Positions 23,571-31,592 of a stretch of 64,000 bases of DNA are shown one piece after another (position 1 is the stretch's first letter; the number at the start of each line of letters is the position of its first letter). This DNA comes from Thermohalobaculum sp951813525 (lineage in GTDB: Bacteria > Pseudomonadota > Alphaproteobacteria > Rhodobacterales > Rhodobacteraceae). The position numbers and the translations under genes were made by a program. The notes under the pieces are model-generated. The model saw nothing but the letters and a program-made list of their open reading frames with translations, ran no database searches and was not told the origin of the DNA. The stretch lies in contig CATOTJ020000002.1 in NCBI GenBank assembly GCA_951813525.2, forward strand, positions 806,001 through 870,000, in the 5' to 3' direction.

Positions 23571-24532
23571 AAGCTCTTTTTCCCAGGGGGGCTGTCCTCG
23601 ATGGCCTTCTTGGCATCCTCGAAAACACCGCCAACCACATCTCCGATGGCGTCCGTGACCTTGTCGACCGGCCCGGACAGGTTCTTGGCCGCATCGCGTG
23701 ATTGGTCATCCAACCGCTCGGTCGTCTCATCGAATTTCGACTTCCCGTCTTCGCCCTTTTCGAACACGTCGCTGACCGCATCTCGTGCACCGTCATAGGC
23801 ATCACTGGCCGCTTCGCCGATCTTCGAAGTCACATTATCGGTGATCGACGCTGCCTGCGCGGCAATTCCGCGGGTCTCCTCGTCGACCTTGTCGGAAAAC
23901 TCGTCAAAACGCTCACGGGCATCGGATGTCTCCGCAGCAACGGCGTCTCCGGCGCTGTCGACCGCTTCTGCCATGTCTTCCGCAGCCTCGCGTGTGGCTG
24001 ATTCCAGCTCGCTGACCTGTGTTTCTGCCGCGACCCCACCGACGACGACGCCTCCAGCGGCCCCGTCATTCCCGGCTCCGTCACTCCCTGCACCGTCTTC
24101 CACCTGTTCCTTGAACCGGTCAAAAAAGTCATCGGCCATTTTCTTGGCAAACCCGCCGATCAGACGAGAGCCCAGCTGAGCGATCTTGCCTGTCACCTTG
24201 GCCTCGGCCTCGTAACGCAGCAATGTGCCGCCCTCCGCCGCTTCCAACGCCACATGGGCGCCGCCGGTCGCGCCGCCAGCAGCGCCGCCCTTGCCGCGCC
24301 CGGTGATCCGGTAGCTTTCGCCCTCGACGATATCCGTCAGTTCGACCTGACCGGTAAACCGGGCTTTGACCGGTCCCACCTTTTGCACGACGACGGCCTC
24401 AAACTCGGTGTCCGAGGTTTTTTCCATGCTTTCACAGCCGGAAATGCTCGCTTTCAGCACATCCGGGTCGTTCAGCGCGGCCCAAACCTGGCTGGGTGCG
24501 GCGTCGATTTGGCGTTCGCCTGACATTTCCAT
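23546..24532 (-). CDS. CoxG/SRPBCC-family protein with long amphipathic C-terminal region
   Basis: The 328-residue protein begins with a CoxG-like SRPBCC domain (residues about 1-150: QIDAAPSQVWAALNDPDVLK, then SISGCESMEK). CoxG proteins take part in the membrane anchoring of carbon-monoxide dehydrogenase, but many members have other roles. Residues about 170-300 form an alanine- and acid-rich helical stretch with repeated SDAYDGARDAVSD-like segments, similar to apolipoprotein or LEA-type helices. It ends in KKSFWKRLFGG. The ATG at 24532 is preceded by AGGGGG. No CODH genes are near. Confidence 0.78.
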   Translation of the reverse strand: MEMSGERQIDAAPSQVWAALNDPDVLKASISGCESMEKTSDTEFEAVVVQKVGPVKARFTGQVELTDIVEGESYRITGRGKGGAAGGATGGAHVALEAAEGGTLLRYEAEAKVTGKIAQLGSRLIGGFAKKMADDFFDRFKEQVEDGAGSDGAGNDGAAGGVVVGGVAAETQVSELESATREAAEDMAEAVDSAGDAVAAETSDARERFDEFSDKVDEETRGIAAQAASITDNVTSKIGEAASDAYDGARDAVSDVFEKGEDGKSKFDETTERLDDQSRDAAKNLSGPVDKVTDAIGDVVGGVFEDAKKAIEDSPPGKKSFWKRLFGG

Positions 24533-24735
24533 GGGATAACCCCCTGTCGTTCCGGTGTTTCGATCACCGTAGCAAGAATTCGGCGGGCGGCAAACCGGCA
24601 TTGGTTAACGCCCGGTTTAGAAAGGCCCGAAACCGGGCTTGACCCCGTCGGTCCGGGCCGTAACGGTCTGCACGTATTGGTGCGCGAAGACGTGTATTAG
24701 AACGAGGACGTGTTTCGGAACAAAGGGACAAATCG

Positions 24736-25374
24736 ATGATCAAAATCTGGGGCAGGGCGTCGTCCTCGAACGTGCAAACAGTGATGTGGGCCGCCGCTGA
24801 ACTGGGCCTTAAGGTCCAGCGTATCGATTGGGGCGGCGCCTTCGGCGGCAATGACGACCCGGAATTTCGCGCCATGAACCCAAATGGCCTGATCCCCGTC
24901 ATGAAGGATGGCGACACCGTTATATGGGAAAGCCCCGCGATCGTGCGCTATCTGGGCGCAAAATACGGCGACGAGACATTTTGGCCAAAAGATCCAGGCG
25001 ACCGTGCAAAATTGGACATGTGGGCCGAATGGGCCAAGTCATCGCTGTCACCGGAAATCATCTACAAGGTGTTTTGGCAACTGGTACGCACCGGCGCCGC
25101 AGACCGGGACATGGGCGCAGTGCGCTCGGGCGCAGCCGCATTGGCCGCCCTGATGCCGCGCCTGGATGCGCGGCTGGCCGGGGGCGACTATCTGGGTGGC
25201 GGCGGACTTTCGTTTGCCGACATCCTGATCGGCCATGTCCTCTACCGCTACATGACGCTGGATTTCGAAAAGGCCGATACGCCGCGCCTGGACGCCTATT
25301 ACCGGCGCCTGACCGAACGCCCGGCCTATGCCGAACATGTGATGGTCAGTTATGAAAGTCTGCGCGTCGTCTGA
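24736..25374 (+). CDS. Glutathione S-transferase family protein (copy 1)
   Basis: The 212-residue protein has a thioredoxin-like N-terminal domain starting IKIWGRASSSNVQTV, with the active-site serine in the SSN segment. The glutathione-binding region NPNGLIPVMKDGDTVIWESP follows, then a helical C-terminal domain ending RPAYAEHVMVSY. It is related along its whole length to the next gene. The substrate is unknown. Confidence 0.88.
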   Translation: MIKIWGRASSSNVQTVMWAAAELGLKVQRIDWGGAFGGNDDPEFRAMNPNGLIPVMKDGDTVIWESPAIVRYLGAKYGDETFWPKDPGDRAKLDMWAEWAKSSLSPEIIYKVFWQLVRTGAADRDMGAVRSGAAALAALMPRLDARLAGGDYLGGGGLSFADILIGHVLYRYMTLDFEKADTPRLDAYYRRLTERPAYAEHVMVSYESLRVV

Positions 25375-25443
25375 GATCCGATTAGGCATTCCTACACCCA
25401 GTTCTGGCACATCTCGCTGCACCCCGCATCTGGAGGCTTCCCC

Positions 25444-26094
25444 ATGATCACTGTTTACGGCCGCGCCACTTCATCGAACGTGCAACTTGTCATGTGGATG
25501 CTGGGTGAATTGGGGTTGGACTATCAGCGCCTGGACTACGGCCACAACTTCGGCGGCACGGATACCGAGGAGTACCGCGTCATGAACCCGATGGGCCGTG
25601 TCCCGGTCATGCGCGAACCACAGGAAGGCGGCGCAGACCTGATCATGTTCGAATCCGGTGCCATCGCGCGTTATCTGGCGGGCCGATACGGAAAAGCGCC
25701 TTTCTGGCCAGACGATCCGTTGGAGCGGGCGCGCCTGGATGTCTGGACCGAATGGACAAAGGTAACTTTTGCCGCTGCCTTTGCGCAGCCCATCTTCTGG
25801 GCCATGCTGAACCACCCAAAGGGGCAGGGGGGCGATGCCGTAAGGGACGCTGCGCAGGCGCTGAAGCCGCTGGCGCGAATTCTGAATTACCGGATCAGCG
25901 AGGGTCCGTGGCTGGCAGGCCCGGACTTTACCTTTGCCGACGTCTGGGCCGGGCATCTGCTCTATCGCTATAACGTCCTGAACTTTGCCAAGGCCGAAAC
26001 CCCGTCATTGGACATCTATTATTCGCGGCTCAAACGTCGCCCCGCCTTTGCCGAACATGTCATGGTCGATTTTGAGGTGCTGCGCCTGGTCTAG
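25444..26094 (+). CDS. Glutathione S-transferase family protein (copy 2)
   Basis: The 216-residue paralog of the preceding gene begins ITVYGRATSSNVQLV, has NPMGRVPVMREP and FESGAIARYLAGRYG, and ends RPAFAEHVMVDFEVL. Gene order and shared ends point to a tandem duplication followed by clear divergence. It is followed by a bidirectional terminator. Confidence 0.88.
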   Translation: MITVYGRATSSNVQLVMWMLGELGLDYQRLDYGHNFGGTDTEEYRVMNPMGRVPVMREPQEGGADLIMFESGAIARYLAGRYGKAPFWPDDPLERARLDVWTEWTKVTFAAAFAQPIFWAMLNHPKGQGGDAVRDAAQALKPLARILNYRISEGPWLAGPDFTFADVWAGHLLYRYNVLNFAKAETPSLDIYYSRLKRRPAFAEHVMVDFEVLRLV

Positions 26095-26166
26095 CGGGCG
26101 GAACACGGTTCTGTCGACGCGGCGCACCTCCGCTAAAGAGGCTTTCGGTCGGAACAAGTCGCGGTG

Positions 26167-26195
26167 AAAAGGGCGGCAGGTCCCGCCCTTTCTTT
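26167..26195. terminator. Bidirectional rho-independent-type terminator
   Basis: A nine-base stem AAAGGGCGG/CCGCCCTTT encloses a six-base loop. It is followed by a T-rich tract on the plus strand and by TTTT on the minus strand. It sits between the convergent gst copy 2 and rne genes and can serve both. Confidence 0.85.
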
Positions 26196-26206
26196 CCGCT
26201 TGCCAA

Positions 26207-29200
26207 TCAGCGCCCCAGCGACCACCAACCGCGCCGTTTCGGCTTGCTGGGCGCGTCCGGCGCTGGCTCTGGTTCAAGCTCCGGCGCCGGGGCGGCTGCC
26301 TCGGCTTGCGGCTCCTCAACGACCGGTTCAACCAGCTCGGGTTCGGAAACCGCCTCTGTAACCTCCGCTTCCGGATCGGCAGCGATTTCATCGGACGCCG
26401 CTTGCACCGCCGGCTCAGCGGCGGCCTCGGCGGTTTCGCCCTCCGCTACAGCTTCCGGTGTTGCGGCAGGTTCTGCAGCGTCGCCGACCGTGCTGGTCTC
26501 AACAGATCCGACAGCCTCAGTGTCAGCGCCACTGACTTGCTCACTAACGTCGGCCGTTTCTGCCGCAGCCTCGGTTGCAACGTGTTCACCGGCAGCGGCT
26601 TCAGGTGCGCCATCCGGCGATGTCTGCCCGGCTTCCGCGTCGGTCGAGCTTTCCGTTCCGCTTGCCGTCTGCTGCTGATCCTCCGATCCGCCTTTGCGAT
26701 TACGTCCACCGCGCCGTCGGCCGCGGCGGCGTTTCGGACGGTCATCGTCCTCGCCGTCGCCGTCTTCCTCGGCTGCCGTCTGGCTTTCGTCCTGTCCCTC
26801 TGCCTCCGGACGGTCCTCGCGGCGGCGGCGGCCACCGCGTCGCCCGCGCCGACGCTGATTGCGATTGTCCTCATCGTCGTCGTCGCGAACCTCGACCGCA
26901 TCTTCGACCAGGTCCTCGTCTGCAACGACTGACGCTGCCGTGACGACATTCTGCCGCCGCGCTTGCCGCGGTTTTTGCGACTTGGACCGCTCGACTTCAA
27001 AATGTGGGCTGGTCAACGAGGGGTCCGCCATGACCACAATCGAGATGTCCTGACGTTCCTCGATTTGGGCCAGGTTCGGGCGCTTCGAATTGATCAGATA
27101 GTTCGAAACATCGACCGGTGCGCGCAGTATCAACTCGTCGGCGCGGCCCCGCAGCGCCTCTTCTTCCAACTCGCGCAAGATCGACAGCGACAAGGATTCA
27201 TCCGATCTGATCAACCCGGTTCCGTGACAGGCCGTACAAGTCTGGGTCGTTGCCTCCAGCATTCCGGGACGCAAGCGTTGGCGCGACATCTCCATCAAGC
27301 CAAAGGCCGAGATCCGCCCGACCTGAATGCGCGCCCGGTCGTTTTTCAGCCGCTCCTTCATGCGCTTTTCGACGGCCCGGTTGTTTCTGTTTTCGTCCAT
27401 GTCGATGAAATCGATGACAATCAGACCGGCCAGATCGCGCAAGCGCAGTTGGCGACCCACCTCGTCGGCAGCTTCCAGGTTGGTTTGCAGCGCCGTTTCC
27501 TCGATCGATCCCTGCTTGGTCGCCCGGCCCGAGTTGACGTCGATCGCCACCAGCGCCTCGGTCACACCGATCACGATATACCCGCCGGATTTCAATTGAA
27601 CCGTCGGGTTGAACATGCCGTTCAGATAGCTTTCCACCTGATAGCGGCTGAACAACGGGATCGGATCGCCGTAAGGCTGCACGTTCTTGGCATGGCTGGG
27701 CATGAGCATCTTCATGTACTCTTTCGCCTCGCGATACCCGGTCTCGCCCTCGACCATTATCTGATCGATTTCCTTGTTGTAGATGTCGCGAATAGACCGT
27801 TTGATTAGGCTGCCTTCTTCATAGATCAGCGTCGGCGCAATCGATTTCAGCGTCAGGTCGCGGATCTGTTCCCACTGCCGAATCAGGAATTCGTAATCGC
27901 GCTTGATCTCGGCCTTGGTCCGTTCGGCGCCCGCTGTGCGCACGATTAGACCCATGCCCTGCGGCACCTCCAGACCACCTGTGATTTCGCGCAGGCGCTT
28001 GCGATCGCTGGCATTCGTGATCTTGCGGCTGATACCGCCGCCGCGGGCGGTGTTCGGCATCAGCACACAGTACCGACCCGCCAGGGACAGATAGGTGGTC
28101 AATGCAGCGCCCTTGTTGCCACGCTCTTCCTTGACGACCTGGACCAGAAGGATCTGCCGCACTTTGACGACATCCTGGATCTTGTACCTACGACGCAGGC
28201 GTGTCCGGGCACGGGCTGCCTCTTCCAGAGTGTCTTCTGCGCCAACTTGTTCCGGCTCGTCCGGGCTGGCGTCATCGTCACTGTCGTCGCGATCGGACGG
28301 CGCATCGGCGTTCTCGTCGTCGGCACCGGCCGAGCGGCCGCCACGCTTACCGCGGCGGCGGCGCTTTGAATTGCGGTTGGGGCGTTCGGTGTCTTCTTCA
28401 GACTTTCCGGCCTCGCCCTTTGCGCTTTCATCGTCCGCGCCATCTGCTTCTGGGGCTGTTTCGCCATTCGGGGTGTCGGTTGTCGCTTCACCCTCTTGGG
28501 CCGCCGTTGCTCCCCCGGGTTCTGTCGTCTCCGTGGCTGCATCCTCTGGCGCATCGTCGGATGTGGTTTCAGGCACGACGCTATCGGCGTCGCCCGATGT
28601 GGCGGAATCTTCGGGCGCCGGGGCTTCGGTTGCTGCGGCGTCCGCCGCGCTCGACGAAGGTGTCTGGTCCAAGGCCGGATCGACGCCCTCTTCGACATTG
28701 GCTGTCTCGGCGCCATCCAGCACGTCGACGACCGTGTCATCGCCTTCAGCGGTTAACGTGCGATCTCCGCCACCATCGACATCGCCGACGACCCGCTCGT
28801 CATCGTCCAAACCGACCGCTTCCGCGATGGTCTTTGGCGCCTCCGGATCGTCGTCACCGACGGGTTCGTCGGCGGGTTCGTCGGCTGGGCTATCGGCGTC
28901 CTCTGAAACACCGGTGTCGATCGGTTGATCGACCTGTGCAGGATCAACCTGTGCAACTTCCTCGGTATTGGCGCCGCTATCGTCGCCGGGGTCATCTGGC
29001 GGCGCAACTTCGGTGGACACATCGTCGTCGGGCGTCACCGCGGCAGCATCCGGTTCCGCGACAGCTTCCGGTCCAGCAGTAGTCTCGGCTTCAGCAGCAA
29101 GGTCCGATTCGACTGCGACCTCAGCATCTACGGTGGCAACGCTCTCGGCAACTTCCGGCTCGGTCGAAACAGTCCCGTCGTTTGCTTGCGCGTCTTCGCC

Positions 29201-29758
29201 AACCGGCTCGACCGATGCCAACGGTCCCTCGGCACCCGTTTCGGAGTTGTCGTCCGGCTCGGCAATTTCCAACCCGCGCGGCACGCCGCCGTCTTCGACG
29301 GTCTCGGGGCCTTTCGCTTCCTTGTCTGAATCGATGTCGATCACTTCCAGTCCGGCGACATCCGCGGCTGCGCTGTCCTCGTCGCGGTCCTTGCGCCGCC
29401 GCCGTCCGCGCTTGCGCGCCGGCTTTTCCGGTTGATCGCCTTCTTCCTCGCGGGCGCGGCGCGCCTCTTCCTCGCGGCGCTCCTCTTCCAGCAGTGCCTC
29501 GCGGTCGGCAACAGGGATCTGATAGTAGTCCGGATGAATTTCCGAAAACGCCAGGAACCCATGCCGGTTCCCGCCATATTCAACAAATGCCGCCTGCAAC
29601 GACGGTTCGACCCGCGTTACCTTGGCCAGATATATGTTTCCGGCTAGCTGGCGCTTGTTAATCGACTCGAAGTCGAAATCATCGACTTTGTTTCCATCGA
29701 CAACCACGACCCGGGTCTCTTCCGGGTGGGTGGCGTCGATAAGCATCTTCTTTGCCAT
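26207..29758 (-). CDS. rne: Ribonuclease E, with large acidic insert in the S1 domain
   Basis: The 1183-residue endoribonuclease processes rRNA and tRNA and starts mRNA decay. The start MAKKMLIDATHPEETRVV is the family norm; the frame is open further upstream but without homology. The S1 domain begins near residue 36 (LAGNIYLAKVTRVEPSLQ), is interrupted at about residue 90, and resumes near residue 523 (YKIQDVVKVRQILLVQVV). The roughly 430-residue insert is rich in Asp, Glu, Ala and Thr, with basic Arg-rich patches at either end. The catalytic region has AIDVNSGRATKQG (about 737), LIVIDFIDMDE (about 779) and the zinc-link CTACHGTG (about 839). Arg-rich and then acid/Ala-rich tails from about 920 to the end probably bind RNA and degradosome partners. 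Confidence 0.95.
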   Translation of the reverse strand: MAKKMLIDATHPEETRVVVVDGNKVDDFDFESINKRQLAGNIYLAKVTRVEPSLQAAFVEYGGNRHGFLAFSEIHPDYYQIPVADREALLEEERREEEARRAREEEGDQPEKPARKRGRRRRKDRDEDSAAADVAGLEVIDIDSDKEAKGPETVEDGGVPRGLEIAEPDDNSETGAEGPLASVEPVGEDAQANDGTVSTEPEVAESVATVDAEVAVESDLAAEAETTAGPEAVAEPDAAAVTPDDDVSTEVAPPDDPGDDSGANTEEVAQVDPAQVDQPIDTGVSEDADSPADEPADEPVGDDDPEAPKTIAEAVGLDDDERVVGDVDGGGDRTLTAEGDDTVVDVLDGAETANVEEGVDPALDQTPSSSAADAAATEAPAPEDSATSGDADSVVPETTSDDAPEDAATETTEPGGATAAQEGEATTDTPNGETAPEADGADDESAKGEAGKSEEDTERPNRNSKRRRRGKRGGRSAGADDENADAPSDRDDSDDDASPDEPEQVGAEDTLEEAARARTRLRRRYKIQDVVKVRQILLVQVVKEERGNKGAALTTYLSLAGRYCVLMPNTARGGGISRKITNASDRKRLREITGGLEVPQGMGLIVRTAGAERTKAEIKRDYEFLIRQWEQIRDLTLKSIAPTLIYEEGSLIKRSIRDIYNKEIDQIMVEGETGYREAKEYMKMLMPSHAKNVQPYGDPIPLFSRYQVESYLNGMFNPTVQLKSGGYIVIGVTEALVAIDVNSGRATKQGSIEETALQTNLEAADEVGRQLRLRDLAGLIVIDFIDMDENRNNRAVEKRMKERLKNDRARIQVGRISAFGLMEMSRQRLRPGMLEATTQTCTACHGTGLIRSDESLSLSILRELEEEALRGRADELILRAPVDVSNYLINSKRPNLAQIEERQDISIVVMADPSLTSPHFEVERSKSQKPRQARRQNVVTAASVVADEDLVEDAVEVRDDDDEDNRNQRRRGRRGGRRRREDRPEAEGQDESQTAAEEDGDGEDDDRPKRRRGRRRGGRNRKGGSEDQQQTASGTESSTDAEAGQTSPDGAPEAAAGEHVATEAAAETADVSEQVSGADTEAVGSVETSTVGDAAEPAATPEAVAEGETAEAAAEPAVQAASDEIAADPEAEVTEAVSEPELVEPVVEEPQAEAAAPAPELEPEPAPDAPSKPKRRGWWSLGR

Positions 29759-30128
29759 TGTTCGTTCCAGCACCTTCGCCGCCCCTGTCCCGTGGACAGA
29801 CGCACGGCCATTCGGTGCCGCTTTCCTAGGTTGAATGGACCAAGCCCGCATCGCAGGGCACCCGGACCCTCGGGTCCACAAGTCGGGCAGTTCTGCGTTG
29901 TGTGGCGGCGCGTGGCCATTGATTCTCTTTCTCGTGCCAGTTGCAGGCACGTACGATCTGGTCCGGGCATGTCCCGGAAATCGGCCGACCAACTTCGAAC
30001 ACGGCGCAGAATGGCGGTCATCGACCTTCCATGCAGCGCAGGTCTGTTTCGAGGTTCCGGCAAACCGCCGCTGAGGCGGGCCTGCCGATGATCGCTGGAT
30101 AAGCAATCATTTCGACCTGTCTGTCCTA
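29759..30128 (-). promoter_or_regulatory. Leader and promoter region of rne, 370 bp without a gene
   Basis: No convincing coding sequence is visible between the rne start and the insertion sequence. Several GC-rich inverted stretches occur (for example GGACCCTCGGGTCC near 29868-29882). By analogy, RNase E mRNAs often carry long 5' untranslated regions used for autoregulation, and this stretch is a fair candidate. I could not place a promoter. Confidence 0.45.
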
Positions 30129-30156
30129 GGCGGATTCAACCGGTCGTCGCAACACC
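30129..30156 (+). repeat. Left terminal inverted repeat of the IS30 element
   Basis: This 28-base repeat starts GGCGGATTCAACCGG and is identical in reverse complement to the right repeat at 31561-31588. The transposase stop codon lies within it. Confidence 0.95.
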
Positions 30157-31542
30157 TTCGATCATATCCTGTTTGAGCAACTGGTCGAGTGCTTCCGCGG
30201 GCGTTCGCCATCCGAGCGTTTTGCGTGGCCTCGTATTCAAGGCATGGGCAACGGCGTTCAACTCTTCATTGCCATGCTGACTTAGATCGGTGCCTTTCGG
30301 AAAGTATTGGCGGAGCAGGCCATTGGTGTTTTCATTGCTGCCGCGCTGCCAGGGACTCTGAGGGTCGCAGAAGTAGACTTCGAGACCGGTGTCGATCCGA
30401 AGCTGAGCGTGCTGTGCCATCTCGGCTCCCTGATCCCAGGTCAGTGATCGTCGCAGATGTGCCGGAAGATCCATTATGGTTTCGGAAATGGCATCGCGGA
30501 CGGCTTCTGCACCATGACCGGCAAGAGCCGGACCGTTCTTGATCGGTTTGGTCGTGCCGTGGCTTTCCATTCGCGGCAGGTGCAAAAGCATAGTGAAGCG
30601 CGTGGTCCGTTCGACCAGCGTCCCAATCGCTGAACTGCCAAGTCCGAGAATGAGATCGCCTTCCCAGTGGCCTGGCACCGCTCTGTCGTCAATCGCGGCC
30701 GGGCGGGCGCTGATCATCAGCGCATCCGAGATGAAGGACTTGCCTCGGTTTCGGGCCCGTTCTCGGGGCAGACGCAGTGCCCGTCCAGAGCGAAGACAGG
30801 CCGAAAGCTCCCGCTTCAGGGCTCCGCGCCCTTGGATGTAGAGCGCCTGATAGATGGCTTCATGACTGATGCGCATGGTCGGGTCCTCGGGGAAGTCCAC
30901 CTTCAGGCGCTGTGCGATCTGTTCCGGGCTCCAGGCGCAAGACCAGCGTCGGCTTTGCCGATGAACGGACCGCCGTTTCCTCCATACCACGACAGGCCCG
31001 TCGAAGGAGATGCCGTCTGGCGTGGCGATCAGGCCGGCAAGCCGGTCCTGCACATAATCTCGCAAGGCAGGATTGTTCGTCAGCTTGCTGGTCTTCGGGC
31101 GGCGGGATGCGCGATCCGCATGCCACTGCGCTGTGAGAGCCCGGTAGTCGAAGTCTCCGCCTCGTGTCGCCGAGTTGCGCCTGATCTCGCGGGAGATCGT
31201 GCTGGGTGCCCGCCCCAGTTTGCGCGCGATTGCACGCACACCGGTGCCCCGAGCGCATTCCAAGGCGATTTCCTCGCGTTCCGCGAAGACCAGGTTGCGG
31301 TTCTTGAGGAAAGGCGCCGAGGGCGCGAGATGTTTGGGAGGCATTCCACCAGAACTCCGAAACCATCGGCTTCCGACAGGGGCAGAGACACCTGCTTCAA
31401 CAGCGGCTTGCTCACTTGAAAGCCCTACCGCGATACCCTGCCAGAACTGGCACAGTTGCTCGCGCTGCCAGACAGGGGGCCGTCCGGGTGAGGACAATTT
31501 GCGCCGCGTGGACCTTTCTGATTTTCGTCTTCCCGTCGTCAT
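30136..31542 (-). CDS. IS30-family transposase
   Basis: The 468-residue protein has an N-terminal helix-turn-helix region (GRPPVWQREQLCQFW), a second HTH with AIARKLGRAPSTISREIRRN at about residues 115-135, and a DDE core. The core shows HWEGDLILG (first Asp), LTWDQGAEMAQH (second Asp) and PWQRGSNENTNGLLRQY with the conserved Glu, the IS30 signature. A consensus AGGAGG ribosome site precedes the ATG. No stop or frameshift is present, so it is probably active. Confidence 0.95.
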   Translation of the reverse strand: MTTGRRKSERSTRRKLSSPGRPPVWQREQLCQFWQGIAVGLSSEQAAVEAGVSAPVGSRWFRSSGGMPPKHLAPSAPFLKNRNLVFAEREEIALECARGTGVRAIARKLGRAPSTISREIRRNSATRGGDFDYRALTAQWHADRASRRPKTSKLTNNPALRDYVQDRLAGLIATPDGISFDGPVVVWRKRRSVHRQSRRWSCAWSPEQIAQRLKVDFPEDPTMRISHEAIYQALYIQGRGALKRELSACLRSGRALRLPRERARNRGKSFISDALMISARPAAIDDRAVPGHWEGDLILGLGSSAIGTLVERTTRFTMLLHLPRMESHGTTKPIKNGPALAGHGAEAVRDAISETIMDLPAHLRRSLTWDQGAEMAQHAQLRIDTGLEVYFCDPQSPWQRGSNENTNGLLRQYFPKGTDLSQHGNEELNAVAHALNTRPRKTLGWRTPAEALDQLLKQDMIEGVATTG

Positions 31543-31560
31543 CTACACCTCCTAGGTTGG

Positions 31561-31588
31561 GGTGTTGCGACGACCGGTTGAATCCGCC
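31561..31588 (-). repeat. Right terminal inverted repeat of the IS30 element
   Basis: This is the perfect 28-base partner of the left repeat. Its outer end GAATCCGCC is followed by CAGT and then the ATG of cpaF. Confidence 0.95.
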
Positions 31589-31592
31589 CAGT

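Larger units (their letters stand above)
30129..31588. mobile_element. Complete IS30-family insertion sequence (about 1.46 kb)
   Basis: The element is bounded by perfect 28-bp terminal inverted repeats and contains one intact transposase gene that nearly fills it. Flanking trinucleotides are CTA on the left and CAG on the right, so there is no evident target duplication (IS30 elements usually leave two or three bases). The right end lies four bases before the start codon of cpaF. The identical repeats and uninterrupted gene suggest recent activity. Confidence 0.95.

Noticed and set aside
24620..24660. Hairpin GCCCG/CGGGC as a terminator
   Set aside because: It lies between divergent genes (CoxG-like and the first GST), where a terminator is not expected, and has only a short T-run.
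26244..29435. Long plus-strand open frames opposite rne, rich in Ser and Ala
   Set aside because: They are antisense shadows of the biased acidic and alanine-rich codons of RNase E and match no family.
31416..31592. N-terminal extension of CpaF starting within the IS30 element
   Set aside because: The extension is encoded by the transposase region read on the other strand and its repeat; it has no resemblance to CpaF N-termini. It is kept only as a possible artefactual translation.
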